Source: Opitutales bacterium (GTDB lineage Bacteria; Verrucomicrobiota; Verrucomicrobiia; Opitutales; Seribacteraceae). From it: a stretch of 64,000 nucleotides of DNA. This document shows, in pieces, positions 1-9,394 of the stretch (the stretch's first letter is position 1; every line of letters begins with the position of its first letter). Position numbers and translations under genes: made by a program. The stretch covers positions 1 through 64,000 of the forward strand of contig JAQWWZ010000049.1 of NCBI GenBank assembly GCA_029254745.1, written 5' to 3'. The notes under the pieces were generated by a model, which did no database searches, was not told where the DNA came from, and saw only the letters and a program-made list of their open reading frames with translations.

Positions 1-141
1 CCCAAGGATTGGATGTGGTTCGACAACTACCCCTGGGTCTATTCCAGCGAGTTGCAGGAATGGCTCTATTTTTATCCCTCCGGTAGTAAGCTCCTGTATT
101 ACAGTAATAAGAACAAAGCATGGCGGGAATTTCAGCCGTAA
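1..141 (+). CDS. C-terminal fragment of a protein with an aromatic (W/Y/F-rich) tail domain, truncated by window start
   Basis: Frame 1 reads PKDWMWFDNYPWVYSSELQEWLYFYPSGSKLLYYSNKNKAWREFQP then TAA at 139-141; resembles the C-terminus of the 18022-18801 gene. Confidence 0.75.
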   Translation, partial: PKDWMWFDNYPWVYSSELQEWLYFYPSGSKLLYYSNKNKAWREFQP

Positions 142-236
142 AGTAGGCCTAAATTTTGGGATCCTACCAAATGCTGGTTAGTTAAAAAATCAGTCTTTGC
201 TTTGCATGTATGGTTTGATCAACTAAGATAAAAAGC

Positions 237-752
237 ATGCACTATTTACAATACGCATTATTGACTGTCGCCTGTTGGGGAACCTATGGGGTTTGTATGC
301 ACATTGGCTCCAGCAATATGGGAGATAAGGAAAACGGGAGAATCATGGCTTTTCTCTGGGTGGGCCTTGCCTATTTTCTGACCGCGGTAGTTGCCCCCCT
401 AATTATCCTAAAATTCAAGGGGGGGAATATTGCCTTTTGGACATTTCCGACCAAGGGATGGCAGTGGTCTTTATTCGCTGGCACCCTTGGAGCGATTGGT
501 GCGTTGGGTGTATTGCTGGCTTTTGGGAAAATGCCATCCCCTGCGTATGTGCCCGTAATCATGTCGGTTATTTTTGCTGGGGCTCCCATTGTGAATGCGA
601 TTGTAAGTACAACGAAAGAGGGTAACTGGTCGTTTGTAAAATTGCCTTTTGTCCTGGGTATCGCTCTGGCTGCAGTGGGGGGGTACTTGGCCACCAAGTA
701 TGCACCAAAGCCTCCAAATTCTCCTCCCCCGGTAGCTGTGTCTGATTCCTGA
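237..752 (+). CDS. Small DMT/EamA-like integral membrane protein
   Basis: 171 aa ORF with about 5 hydrophobic segments (LLTVACWGTYGVCMHIG, LWVGLAYFLTAVVAPLIIL, PFVLGIALAAVGGYLA). Confidence 0.6.
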   Translation: MHYLQYALLTVACWGTYGVCMHIGSSNMGDKENGRIMAFLWVGLAYFLTAVVAPLIILKFKGGNIAFWTFPTKGWQWSLFAGTLGAIGALGVLLAFGKMPSPAYVPVIMSVIFAGAPIVNAIVSTTKEGNWSFVKLPFVLGIALAAVGGYLATKYAPKPPNSPPPVAVSDS

Positions 753-774
753 ACTTCATCAAAAGGGGAGGGTG

Positions 775-2055
775 ATGATGGACTCGTCCGGGAACCAGGA
801 AGTGAGAGACAGATGGGAGCGTAAGCGTTGGGCAAGCTTTGCGGAAAATCTTGACCAAGTGGCCGCATCCAATCCTTTTCAGCAAGTACATGTTTCTTCT
901 CTTAGAGAACGTAATCAGTGGTTTGAATTTGGTGACTTTATCAATGCCTGCCCGTTTACAACCAAAGAAGACCTGGCCAGAGATCGGGAGGAAAATAATC
1001 CATATGGAACGAATTTAACTTTTCCTGTATCGGAGTATAAAAAATGTAATCAAACCAGTGGCACTCGTGGTCCCCCCATGACATGGATGGATACCATGGA
1101 TGATTGGCGTTGGATGTTGGGGAATTGGGACCAAGTCCTGGAAGCCGCCGGGGTACAGTCCGGGAGTCGTTGTTATTTTGCTTTTTCTTTTGGCCCATTC
1201 TTAGGTTTTTGGACCGCTTATGACGCGGCCACCCAGAGAGGTTGCATTTGTATCCCAGGTGGTGGTCAAAGTACGCAAAACCGTTTACATACAATATTAG
1301 ACCAACAGGCAGAATATTTATTTTGTACTCCCACTTATGCGAAGCGATTGACTGGTGTAGCCGAAGAGAATGGGGTAGATCTTTCGAGGCATGGACTCAA
1401 GGCAATGATTGTTGCGGGAGAAACTGGAGGTAGCGTTCTTCCTTTGCGGAAACAAATCATAGGAAGTTGGGGGAAGGGGCTGCAAATTCATGACCATTAT
1501 GGGATGACCGAAGTGGGGCCAGTTGCTTTTGAAACTCCAGGGTATGAAGGTGGATTACGAATTATATTGGATAGTTATTTACCCGAGGTCATTGATCCAG
1601 ATAGTACGGATCCAGTAGGGGAGGGAGAGCAGGGAGAATTGGTACTCACGACCTTGGGCCGAGTGGGTTGCCCCGTTTTTCGCTACCGTACAGGAGATTT
1701 GGTCCAGGCCAAGAGTGGAACCGATGAAATGGGATTGCCGACCTTTGATTTACTCGGGGGTATTTTAGGACGAGTGGATGATATGGTTGTGGTCCGTGGA
1801 GTGAATCTATATCCGTCTGCCATCGATGCCATACTGGCTGAATTTCCTGAGATCCTGGAGTATCAGGTGGTCTTCACCAATCATTCATCGATGGTAGAGG
1901 TAGAAATTAGGGTTGAGGTAAGGGTTGAAATTTCTCGCCAATTGGAACAAGTCTTACAGGAAGCATTTTCCCTTCGTATACCGGTAACTGTTATGGAAAA
2001 AGGGAGCCTGCCTCGCCCTGAGATGAAAGCAAACAGATGGATCAAACTGAAGTAA
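775..2055 (+). CDS. Phenylacetate-CoA ligase-like adenylate-forming enzyme (PaaK family)
   Basis: Motifs QTSGTRGPPMTW, HDHYGMTEVGPVAFE, YRTGDLV, GRVDDMVVVRGVNLYPSAID; purine-rich RBS upstream (aggggaggg). Confidence 0.88.
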   Translation: MMDSSGNQEVRDRWERKRWASFAENLDQVAASNPFQQVHVSSLRERNQWFEFGDFINACPFTTKEDLARDREENNPYGTNLTFPVSEYKKCNQTSGTRGPPMTWMDTMDDWRWMLGNWDQVLEAAGVQSGSRCYFAFSFGPFLGFWTAYDAATQRGCICIPGGGQSTQNRLHTILDQQAEYLFCTPTYAKRLTGVAEENGVDLSRHGLKAMIVAGETGGSVLPLRKQIIGSWGKGLQIHDHYGMTEVGPVAFETPGYEGGLRIILDSYLPEVIDPDSTDPVGEGEQGELVLTTLGRVGCPVFRYRTGDLVQAKSGTDEMGLPTFDLLGGILGRVDDMVVVRGVNLYPSAIDAILAEFPEILEYQVVFTNHSSMVEVEIRVEVRVEISRQLEQVLQEAFSLRIPVTVMEKGSLPRPEMKANRWIKLK

Positions 2056-2065
2056 ATTTTTGTGT

Positions 2066-2758
2066 ATGAAAAAAATGATCGAAATTTCTAATCTTTCAAA
2101 ATCATTTCCGTCCCCAGGTGGTGAAGAAAAAGTGAATGTATTTTGCGGGGTAAACTTCACACTTGAACAGGGAGAATCAGTTGCCATCTTGGGGCCATCA
2201 GGCTCGGGCAAGAGTACCTTGCTTAATTTGATTGGCCTGCTGGATAAGCCAACAAGCGGCAAGATTGTGGTCGGTGAAAAGGACCTATCTTCTTTATCGG
2301 ACCGAGAAGTGGCAGAATACAGAAATCAAAAAGTTGGTTTTGTTTTTCAGTCTCATCATTTGTTACCATCCTGCACGGTACTTGAGAATGTTATGATCCC
2401 TGCACTTGCGGGCTTTGGTAAACTTACCAAGGATGCCCTACGGAATCGGGCGGCTACACTTTTGGAGGAGGTGGGGCTCGGTCACAGGATGTCTCATTTA
2501 CCTAGCCAAATATCTGGCGGAGAAAGACAAAGAGTGGCAGTGGCAAGAGCCTTGATCAATGAACCATCTGTGTTGTTGGCCGATGAACCAACGGGTGCAT
2601 TGGATAAAAAAAACTCCGACAAATTGATGAACTTATTAAAGCAAGCGAATGAGGACAAAGGGGTAACCTTGTTGATGGTGACCCACTCGAACGATGGAGC
2701 AAATTTAATGAAGCAAGCGTATCATTTTAATGAGGGAAGTTTGTTGCAGGATAGATAA
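2066..2758 (+). CDS. ABC transporter ATP-binding protein, LolD/MacB type
   Basis: Walker A GPSGSGKST, signature ISGGERQRVAVARAL, Walker B VLLADEPTGALD. Confidence 0.93.
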   Translation: MKKMIEISNLSKSFPSPGGEEKVNVFCGVNFTLEQGESVAILGPSGSGKSTLLNLIGLLDKPTSGKIVVGEKDLSSLSDREVAEYRNQKVGFVFQSHHLLPSCTVLENVMIPALAGFGKLTKDALRNRAATLLEEVGLGHRMSHLPSQISGGERQRVAVARALINEPSVLLADEPTGALDKKNSDKLMNLLKQANEDKGVTLLMVTHSNDGANLMKQAYHFNEGSLLQDR

Positions 2759-5700
2759 TGAGCCTTTGGAGGATAATTTGTAGAAACCTACTTTTCTTTC
2801 GTCGGCATAATTTAGGTATCATACTGGCTGCTGCCTTGTGTGCAGTTGTGCTAACCGGTGCCTTGACTGTTGGCGATTCGGTAGGTTCTACTTTGCGTAA
2901 CATCGCAGAGAAGCGAGTTGGTAAGGGGGAAGTCGCCATACTTTCCCCCGACGGGTTTTTTCAGGAAAATTTGGCAGACAGAATACAGGGAAATCTCAAA
3001 AACAGGAAGGTTTCAGTGGCCCCACTAGTTTTAACCCGGGGTACACTTTCCAGTCCAGATGGTTCCATTCGAGTATCCAATGTTCAAGTACTTGGGGTTG
3101 ATGAAAGGTTTTGGAGACTAGCACCAAATTTGCAAGATACCCCGATTGGCAAAGAGGGTGACCAAATTAATTCTTCCTCGTGGAATCCTGATACTTTTTT
3201 TGTAAATCAAAGATTGGGTAAGAGATTAAACCATGCCAGTCAGGGTCGGCTTATTTTAAGAATGGAAGAACCCAGCCTGTTTTCAAGAGATGCCCCTTTA
3301 TCTGGAGAGAGGGATAATAAGTTTATTTCCATGAACCAAGAATTGGGGGAAATCATAGCGGCGGATGGATTTGGTAGTTTTGGCCTTCAGGGGAATCAGA
3401 ATGAGCCTCTTACTGTTTTTGTTTCCCTGCAAGCATTACAAAAGAAATTATTTAGATCCTTGGATGAAGTTAGCGGAAATGTCAGGTTCGCTAATTTCTT
3501 ATTGATAGGCGGAAGTGATCAGAGTGAGGTGGATATTATACTGGCAAAAGAGGTAATGGATAAATGCTGGTCCCTCAGCGATGCTGGCATCGAAATTAAA
3601 GAATTACCTGCCAGGGCTGAATGGAGCATCCGCACCCGTCAGGTTTTTCTTTCTGATCGATTAGTAAGCCAAGCAAAAAGAGTAAGTAAAAAATCCGCGG
3701 GTGTCTTAACTTATCTGGTCAATGCGATCGAAAAAAAGAAAGACAAGAATGAGAGTGCCTTGATTCCATACTCAATGATAAGTGCGGTGGAGCCCAAAAG
3801 TGTAGACTTTTTACAGAGTGATTGGGAAGACGATTCCATTGCCTTAAATCAATGGGCGGCTCATGACTTAAATGCGTCTCTTGGGGACTCTATAAGCTTG
3901 TCCTATTACACAGTTGGGGAAAGGCGAAAACTGGAGGAATCTTCCAGGGGATTTATTTTGAAAAAAATTCTGCCAATGCCAGATAGCATTTCAGAAAATC
4001 AGGAAAGTGGATGGACTCCGCGTTTCCCGGGTTTAAGTGATGCTGAGTCCTGTGGTGATTGGAATACAGGTATCCCAATCGTTCATGAGGTTCGGACAAA
4101 GGATGAAGATTATTGGGATGAGTACCGAGGTACGCCCAAGGGATTTATTTCCCTCCGGGCAGGCCAGGAAATGTGGGGAAACCGATGGGGATCATTAACA
4201 GGATTAAGGCTAAGTAAAAGTGAGGGATCACGGGAAGAAATTGCGGACCGTCTTCGAAAGTTTTTAGGACCAGAGGATGCGGGTCTGATCATTCGAGACA
4301 TCAAGGCAGATGCCACCGAGTCGACAGAATCTCCGGTTGACTTTGGGCAATTATTTATGGGTTTTAGTTTTTTTGTTATTCTTGCCGCATTGGCGATTAC
4401 AGGGATGATCTTTACCTTTTCCATGGAGCAGCGAAGCCAGCAAATTGGACTTTTCCGAGCACTTGGTTTACGAACGAAAGTAATTCGATTCATTTTTCTG
4501 GGAGAAGGCTTACTTGTTTCAATAATGGGGTCAGCTCTAGGGGTTCTATTAGCCTCTAGCTACGGTAAAATAATTTTAAATTTATTGAGCGGGCAATGGA
4601 GTGGTGCAGTTTCTGGTACCAGTTTTACATATGACGCCACCCTGATTTCTATGTTGAAGGGGGGGATGTTAGCCACCCTTATTTGTTTTCTTGCCATGGC
4701 AGGCGCAACCAAGAAATTGTTTAAACTTGAGCCGAGAGAGCTCTTACAGAGTGGGGGTCAAATCTTTCCTTTAAGCACGGTAGGGATTTCGGTTCGATGG
4801 AAAAAATATCGCTGGGCAGGTGTAATATGCCTGTTATGTTCCGTTTTCCTTATTTATAACATTGGCATCTCTAACGGGCTTTCTTCCCTTGCATTTTTTG
4901 GGGCCGGAGCCTTGGTTCTCGTTGGAGGCCTTTTCTTAATGAGTGCACAACTAGCCAGTGAGACTCAGGGTCAAAGAGAAATCTCAGAAATCTCTGACCT
5001 TAACCGTAGAAATATGGGCAGAAGAATGGGGCGCAGTCTTGTGACTGTGGGCTCTATGGCTGCAGGAACATTTCTTGTGGTAAGCACGGGTGCATTTCGC
5101 AAGCCTGGCAACATAGCGACCGAAGATTTTAGTTCAGGCACTGGAGGATTTGCATACTGGGGGGAAAGTGCTAGCCCCATTTATGATGACCTTAATGGAT
5201 TGGAAGCTATTGAGCTTTATGATTTGAACAAAAGTCTTGTAAGAAATACCAAAATTATTCCTCTTCGCTTGCGAGATGGTGATGATGCCAGCTGTCTCAA
5301 TTTAAACAAAGCACTGCGACCTAAGATCTTTGGAGTAAACTTAAGTGATTTCAAAAACCGCTTTCAATTTGTTGACGGAAATTGGTCAAGTTTGAATCGG
5401 CAAATAGGTGGCGGTGTAGTGCCAGCTGTCGTTGATCAAAATACATTGCTGTGGGCACTCAAAAAGAGCCTTGGCGATCGAATGCAATTTATGAATGGCG
5501 AAGGGATTTCCTTTGAGGTTGAACTGGTTGGCTCACTGAAAGGGTCTATGTTGCAAGGTGTGCTTCTCATAAAGGAAGAAGATTTCCTTAATAAATTTAG
5601 CCAGCAGGGGGGGTACCGAAGTTTCATGTTATCCGGCAAAAAAGAAGATGCACGAAAAGTAGCCCGTCATTTGGAGGATAGGATGTACCAATATGGTGTA

Positions 5701-6132
5701 GAGTTTTGTGATTCAGGAGAAAAGCTAGCAGAGTTACAGAAAGTGGAAAATACCTACCTTTCAATTTTTCAAGGTCTTGGTGGTCTAGGTATGCTCATTG
5801 GTACATGCGGCCTTGGTTTAGTAGTTGTACGAAATCTTATGGAAAGAACCCAGGAATTTGCACTTTTTGAAGCTCTCGGATATCAACTGACTGAGATTCG
5901 TAAACATGTATTTTGGGAGCATGCCAGACTTGCGTTTTGGGGGATTGCTCTTGGTTCACTTTCAGCGGTCACCGGGATCGCTCCTGCTTTAGTAGGCGAG
6001 GGAATGGGGGATTCGGGTTTAAGTTTTCTTTGGTTTTTTACCGCACTTGCATGTCTTGCTTTTTTATGGATCAGGGTGGCGGTTTTCTTACCCTTACGGG
6101 CAAGTCAGCTTCATTTTTTGAGAAATGAATAA
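2758..6132 (+). CDS. Large FtsX-like ABC transporter permease
   Basis: 1124 aa; start overlaps the ATPase stop; FtsX-like core segments (FTFSMEQRSQQIGLFRALGLRTKVIRFIFLGEGLL and VVVRNLMERTQEFALFEALGYQLTEIRKHVFWEH). Confidence 0.87.
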   Translation: MSLWRIICRNLLFFRRHNLGIILAAALCAVVLTGALTVGDSVGSTLRNIAEKRVGKGEVAILSPDGFFQENLADRIQGNLKNRKVSVAPLVLTRGTLSSPDGSIRVSNVQVLGVDERFWRLAPNLQDTPIGKEGDQINSSSWNPDTFFVNQRLGKRLNHASQGRLILRMEEPSLFSRDAPLSGERDNKFISMNQELGEIIAADGFGSFGLQGNQNEPLTVFVSLQALQKKLFRSLDEVSGNVRFANFLLIGGSDQSEVDIILAKEVMDKCWSLSDAGIEIKELPARAEWSIRTRQVFLSDRLVSQAKRVSKKSAGVLTYLVNAIEKKKDKNESALIPYSMISAVEPKSVDFLQSDWEDDSIALNQWAAHDLNASLGDSISLSYYTVGERRKLEESSRGFILKKILPMPDSISENQESGWTPRFPGLSDAESCGDWNTGIPIVHEVRTKDEDYWDEYRGTPKGFISLRAGQEMWGNRWGSLTGLRLSKSEGSREEIADRLRKFLGPEDAGLIIRDIKADATESTESPVDFGQLFMGFSFFVILAALAITGMIFTFSMEQRSQQIGLFRALGLRTKVIRFIFLGEGLLVSIMGSALGVLLASSYGKIILNLLSGQWSGAVSGTSFTYDATLISMLKGGMLATLICFLAMAGATKKLFKLEPRELLQSGGQIFPLSTVGISVRWKKYRWAGVICLLCSVFLIYNIGISNGLSSLAFFGAGALVLVGGLFLMSAQLASETQGQREISEISDLNRRNMGRRMGRSLVTVGSMAAGTFLVVSTGAFRKPGNIATEDFSSGTGGFAYWGESASPIYDDLNGLEAIELYDLNKSLVRNTKIIPLRLRDGDDASCLNLNKALRPKIFGVNLSDFKNRFQFVDGNWSSLNRQIGGGVVPAVVDQNTLLWALKKSLGDRMQFMNGEGISFEVELVGSLKGSMLQGVLLIKEEDFLNKFSQQGGYRSFMLSGKKEDARKVARHLEDRMYQYGVEFCDSGEKLAELQKVENTYLSIFQGLGGLGMLIGTCGLGLVVVRNLMERTQEFALFEALGYQLTEIRKHVFWEHARLAFWGIALGSLSAVTGIAPALVGEGMGDSGLSFLWFFTALACLAFLWIRVAVFLPLRASQLHFLRNE

Positions 6133-6874
6133 ATTTGGATTCCAGCGCTTTCTGAACGCAATGAGGTGTCTGTTCTTTGCCTTGTATTTATTGATTGGAC
6201 ATTCATGTCGTCAACCGGGTGAACGGGTTAAGAATTATCCGCCCAGCCCTGTACAAAATACCCCATTGATAGAAACAATACCGATTGTGGCTCAGGAAGA
6301 ATGGAAACTTGAATTTTCTGAGGAATTTTCTGATAGCATAATAGGGCAAGAGCCTGAAACACTATTTATTTTAGACGGAGCTTACACTGTTCAAGCCCAC
6401 AAGGAACGAGATAAAGTCTTGGCATTGCCAGGTACGCCCACGGGGGATTACGGTGTACTTTTCGGGCGAAAAATCAAAGAAAAAGCTCTTGAGTTGCGTT
6501 TTTCATTTTTTTCTACCTCACAAGGTCGTCGTATGCCTTCTGTGGCTGCAAGTATTGGCGGTGTTCGGGGGCTCCGACTCCGTCTTAACCCTGCCGCCCG
6601 CAACCTTGCTTTGTCCTTGGACGAAGTATTCCTTACAGAAATTCCATTTACTTGGAGGGGTAATCAGTGGTGGTCGGTTCGTTTTCAAGTCATCCCAGCT
6701 GGCGAAGTGCAGGCAAAAGTTAAGTTATGGCCATCGGCCGAACAAGAACCTGTAAGTTGGGCGTTTACTAAGTTTTTTAAGGTTGAGTATAAAGGTGGGA
6801 AATGCGCCTTATGGGGATTCCCCTATGCCGGTACATCCATTCTTTTTGACGACATCAGTATATTATCAAAGTAA
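6125..6874 (+). CDS. Putative lipoprotein/secreted protein, LamG/concanavalin-like fold suspected
   Basis: N-terminal hydrophobic segment with Cys (LYLLIGHSCRQ); overlaps the end of the upstream permease. Confidence 0.55.
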   Translation: MNKFGFQRFLNAMRCLFFALYLLIGHSCRQPGERVKNYPPSPVQNTPLIETIPIVAQEEWKLEFSEEFSDSIIGQEPETLFILDGAYTVQAHKERDKVLALPGTPTGDYGVLFGRKIKEKALELRFSFFSTSQGRRMPSVAASIGGVRGLRLRLNPAARNLALSLDEVFLTEIPFTWRGNQWWSVRFQVIPAGEVQAKVKLWPSAEQEPVSWAFTKFFKVEYKGGKCALWGFPYAGTSILFDDISILSK

Positions 6875-6905
6875 AAACTTTATAAGTTCAGAAATTTAGG
6901 ACTTA

Positions 6906-8000
6906 TTGTCACAAGATCTTTTTTGGCGTACTAAACTCCGTATTTATGCCATGTTTGGTAAGCATTTCTTGCTTTCTAAAATGAGTGGAATTTTGTATAA
7001 GGAAGAATTGCCCGTGTATAATCTAAACCGAGTTTTTTTACTATCATTCGGAATCATTTGTCTTATATTGATTCCGTTTTTTTGGGGAGCAGTTCATTTT
7101 TTAGATTATATTGCTTTTGAGAATTTCATTGTTCGACTTACTTCATCTAAATTTGTGGGTTACCCTATTCCTGAACTTGTTGGCTCTAGTAATCAGGTAC
7201 CCTTACAAGAAAATATTTCTCATTTCAAAAATATATTTGTTAGCCTTCTTTCTTTTTACGGTATTTTTCTAATTTCTATAAGTTATGTGCCGACATCAGG
7301 GAAAAGGTGGAAACTATTTTCACTATCTCTCGGCTTTCCTCTTTTATTTATCCTTTTTGGATTATGGCTAAAGTTCATCAATGATGATCACATTATTGGA
7401 ACATTCGAAAAACAACAACTTTTCCAATTTACTTACATTCTTATTATCGCGACAACCTGCTGTTTTTTTATTGGTTTCCGTAAACCTAGAATCAAAAATC
7501 GTAAAAAAGCTCAGGCTAAACCCTACATAACAATTGATAAAGTCTCCCCAGCCGAGAAAAGTCAGATAGTACCACCTTCTACGGATTTAACATTAAATGA
7601 TGATGAACCCTCTGGTGAGGAGGAATTGAAGCAAGAGTCTAAAGAAGTAAATGGGAGCGGACCTGAGGAAATTCCTATGACAGAAAATATGGCTGAACCT
7701 TTGAATGAAGAAGGAAATGGCAATCAATTAGATGGAGTTACACCCGAAGGCTTGCAGGAAGAATTGCAGGAAAGCTCAGACCAAATTGATGAGCTTGAAA
7801 ACAGTGTTGAAGTTAAGACTGAGGAAGAAGTGCAGCGAAATGTTGAAAATGTTTTACCACCCCAGGAAATTGTTCCCCCTGGTGAAAATATACTTCCTCC
7901 CCTGGAATCTTACGAACCAAGCGAAGAAGCTTTCCCTCAAGAAGAATCTGTCGGGGATGGGAGCAAGGTGGTTGCTGAGGCAGCCGGAAAACCTAATTAA
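6906..8000 (+). CDS. Hypothetical membrane protein with long acidic Glu/Pro-rich C-terminal tail (start uncertain; ATG at 6951 possible)
   Basis: Several hydrophobic segments followed by about 170 aa rich in E/P/Q/N. Confidence 0.6.
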   Translation: MSQDLFWRTKLRIYAMFGKHFLLSKMSGILYKEELPVYNLNRVFLLSFGIICLILIPFFWGAVHFLDYIAFENFIVRLTSSKFVGYPIPELVGSSNQVPLQENISHFKNIFVSLLSFYGIFLISISYVPTSGKRWKLFSLSLGFPLLFILFGLWLKFINDDHIIGTFEKQQLFQFTYILIIATTCCFFIGFRKPRIKNRKKAQAKPYITIDKVSPAEKSQIVPPSTDLTLNDDEPSGEEELKQESKEVNGSGPEEIPMTENMAEPLNEEGNGNQLDGVTPEGLQEELQESSDQIDELENSVEVKTEEEVQRNVENVLPPQEIVPPGENILPPLESYEPSEEAFPQEESVGDGSKVVAEAAGKPN

Positions 8001-8008
8001 TACTTGGA

Positions 8009-9385
8009 ATGAAATCGTTTATTTCTACCTTACTTGGATTAACTTTACTCGTTTTTACTTTAATTATTTTAGAGGGAGCCTGTTTTCGTCTCGTAGAGAA
8101 TTATGCAAACTCTAGGTTGGAATTTGCTTGGGGTAAACCGGGGCAGGGAATGTTTCATTCTGTCCTTAAAAAGCTTCCTTTAGATCATTTTATTCCTCCA
8201 CCCGGTCCACTTTTATCACCATCGGCAAGGATGCACTTAGAAGATCAGTATGCAACTTCCCTCATGAGCTTTGGTCGGGCGACACGCGATCGTTTGCAGG
8301 AAGAGCTTGAAACCTCAGTTGACCCCCTTGCCGCTTTTGAAATAAAAGATATTGGCGTCGCCAAACATGTTGTTTTACCGGGTCTGCAAATCTCAGCTAC
8401 CTTAAAAGAAGTAAAGATGAAGATGGCTCGAAGGGTTGGCGATCCAATGGAGTATGCCAAGGGTATGGTCATGCGGGTGGTTACCTCCAAAGAAAAACAC
8501 ATCTTAGAAGAAGAATTTGCCCGTTTAGAAACTGTTTTCAAATTTATCCTGGAAAAAGGACTTGCCTGTGCCGTGATCTCCGCTTCTTCACCCCAGGAAC
8601 TTGTGAGCATTTCGAGGAATTTAACTCGGCAAAACCCAATGATTGCTCGAGATTTATATGTATGGGGAGATGATGAAGCAGCCGATATTATTTTAGAGGT
8701 TGTGCAAGGAAATCCAGCCTTATTTCAAACGATAATGGCATGTAACCCGCAAGCCATTCCTGCTCCTCGTGTAAAAGGCATGCCTTGGATTCTTATGGGG
8801 ATTCCTTCAGCCAATGAATATAACGACGAAAAGCTTTTAGAGTTTCTTTCATGGGTGGATCGAGGACGTGATGCAGATAAGCTTTATCCATCAAGGCTTG
8901 GTGGATTACTCAGGGTTTATGAAAAAGAAAACAGATCCGACTTCGAGTCTTTTGCCATCCCTTACCTTTTTGAAAGTTTGGAATATTTTGATCACTCTGA
9001 ATCTCCTCGAGAGGCTCCCGTACAGTTGATCGAGGGAGTGACCGAAATAGACGGATCAACAGTGAATATCGCATTCGATGGTAAAGCAGAGCCTGCCTTT
9101 GATTTATTTTCATTGGAAGAGAAAATGCAGGACATGGAAGAGGGTGACGAAAGTTCACTTGTTAATTTTGCGACATTCGACTGTGAGATTATCCGTGGCT
9201 ATAGACTAATTCATGCAGATGATCGTAATCTTCAAAAGGTCTCAAATCGAGACCTCGTGCTTAAGCTAGGATTAGGTTTTGAACAAATGGGAGATGAAGT
9301 ACTCAAGAAAATTGGTAAGAAAGACCCTTTGTTTTTAAGATTTTATAACTCTTTAAGTGAGGTTCAAGAAACCCCTTTCAATTAA
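8009..9385 (+). CDS. Hypothetical protein with N-terminal membrane anchor; weak alpha/beta-hydrolase-like look
   Basis: 458 aa ORF with N-terminal TM (LLGLTLLVFTLIILEGACF). Confidence 0.6.
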   Translation: MKSFISTLLGLTLLVFTLIILEGACFRLVENYANSRLEFAWGKPGQGMFHSVLKKLPLDHFIPPPGPLLSPSARMHLEDQYATSLMSFGRATRDRLQEELETSVDPLAAFEIKDIGVAKHVVLPGLQISATLKEVKMKMARRVGDPMEYAKGMVMRVVTSKEKHILEEEFARLETVFKFILEKGLACAVISASSPQELVSISRNLTRQNPMIARDLYVWGDDEAADIILEVVQGNPALFQTIMACNPQAIPAPRVKGMPWILMGIPSANEYNDEKLLEFLSWVDRGRDADKLYPSRLGGLLRVYEKENRSDFESFAIPYLFESLEYFDHSESPREAPVQLIEGVTEIDGSTVNIAFDGKAEPAFDLFSLEEKMQDMEEGDESSLVNFATFDCEIIRGYRLIHADDRNLQKVSNRDLVLKLGLGFEQMGDEVLKKIGKKDPLFLRFYNSLSEVQETPFN

Positions 9386-9394
9386 GTCTAATCT

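Noticed and set aside
371-891. Antisense ORFs (371-868 and 568-891 minus) opposite the DMT-like and PaaK-like genes
   Set aside because: No recognisable motifs; shadows of well-supported plus-strand coding regions. The same reasoning was applied to most other short overlapping ORFs in the track.
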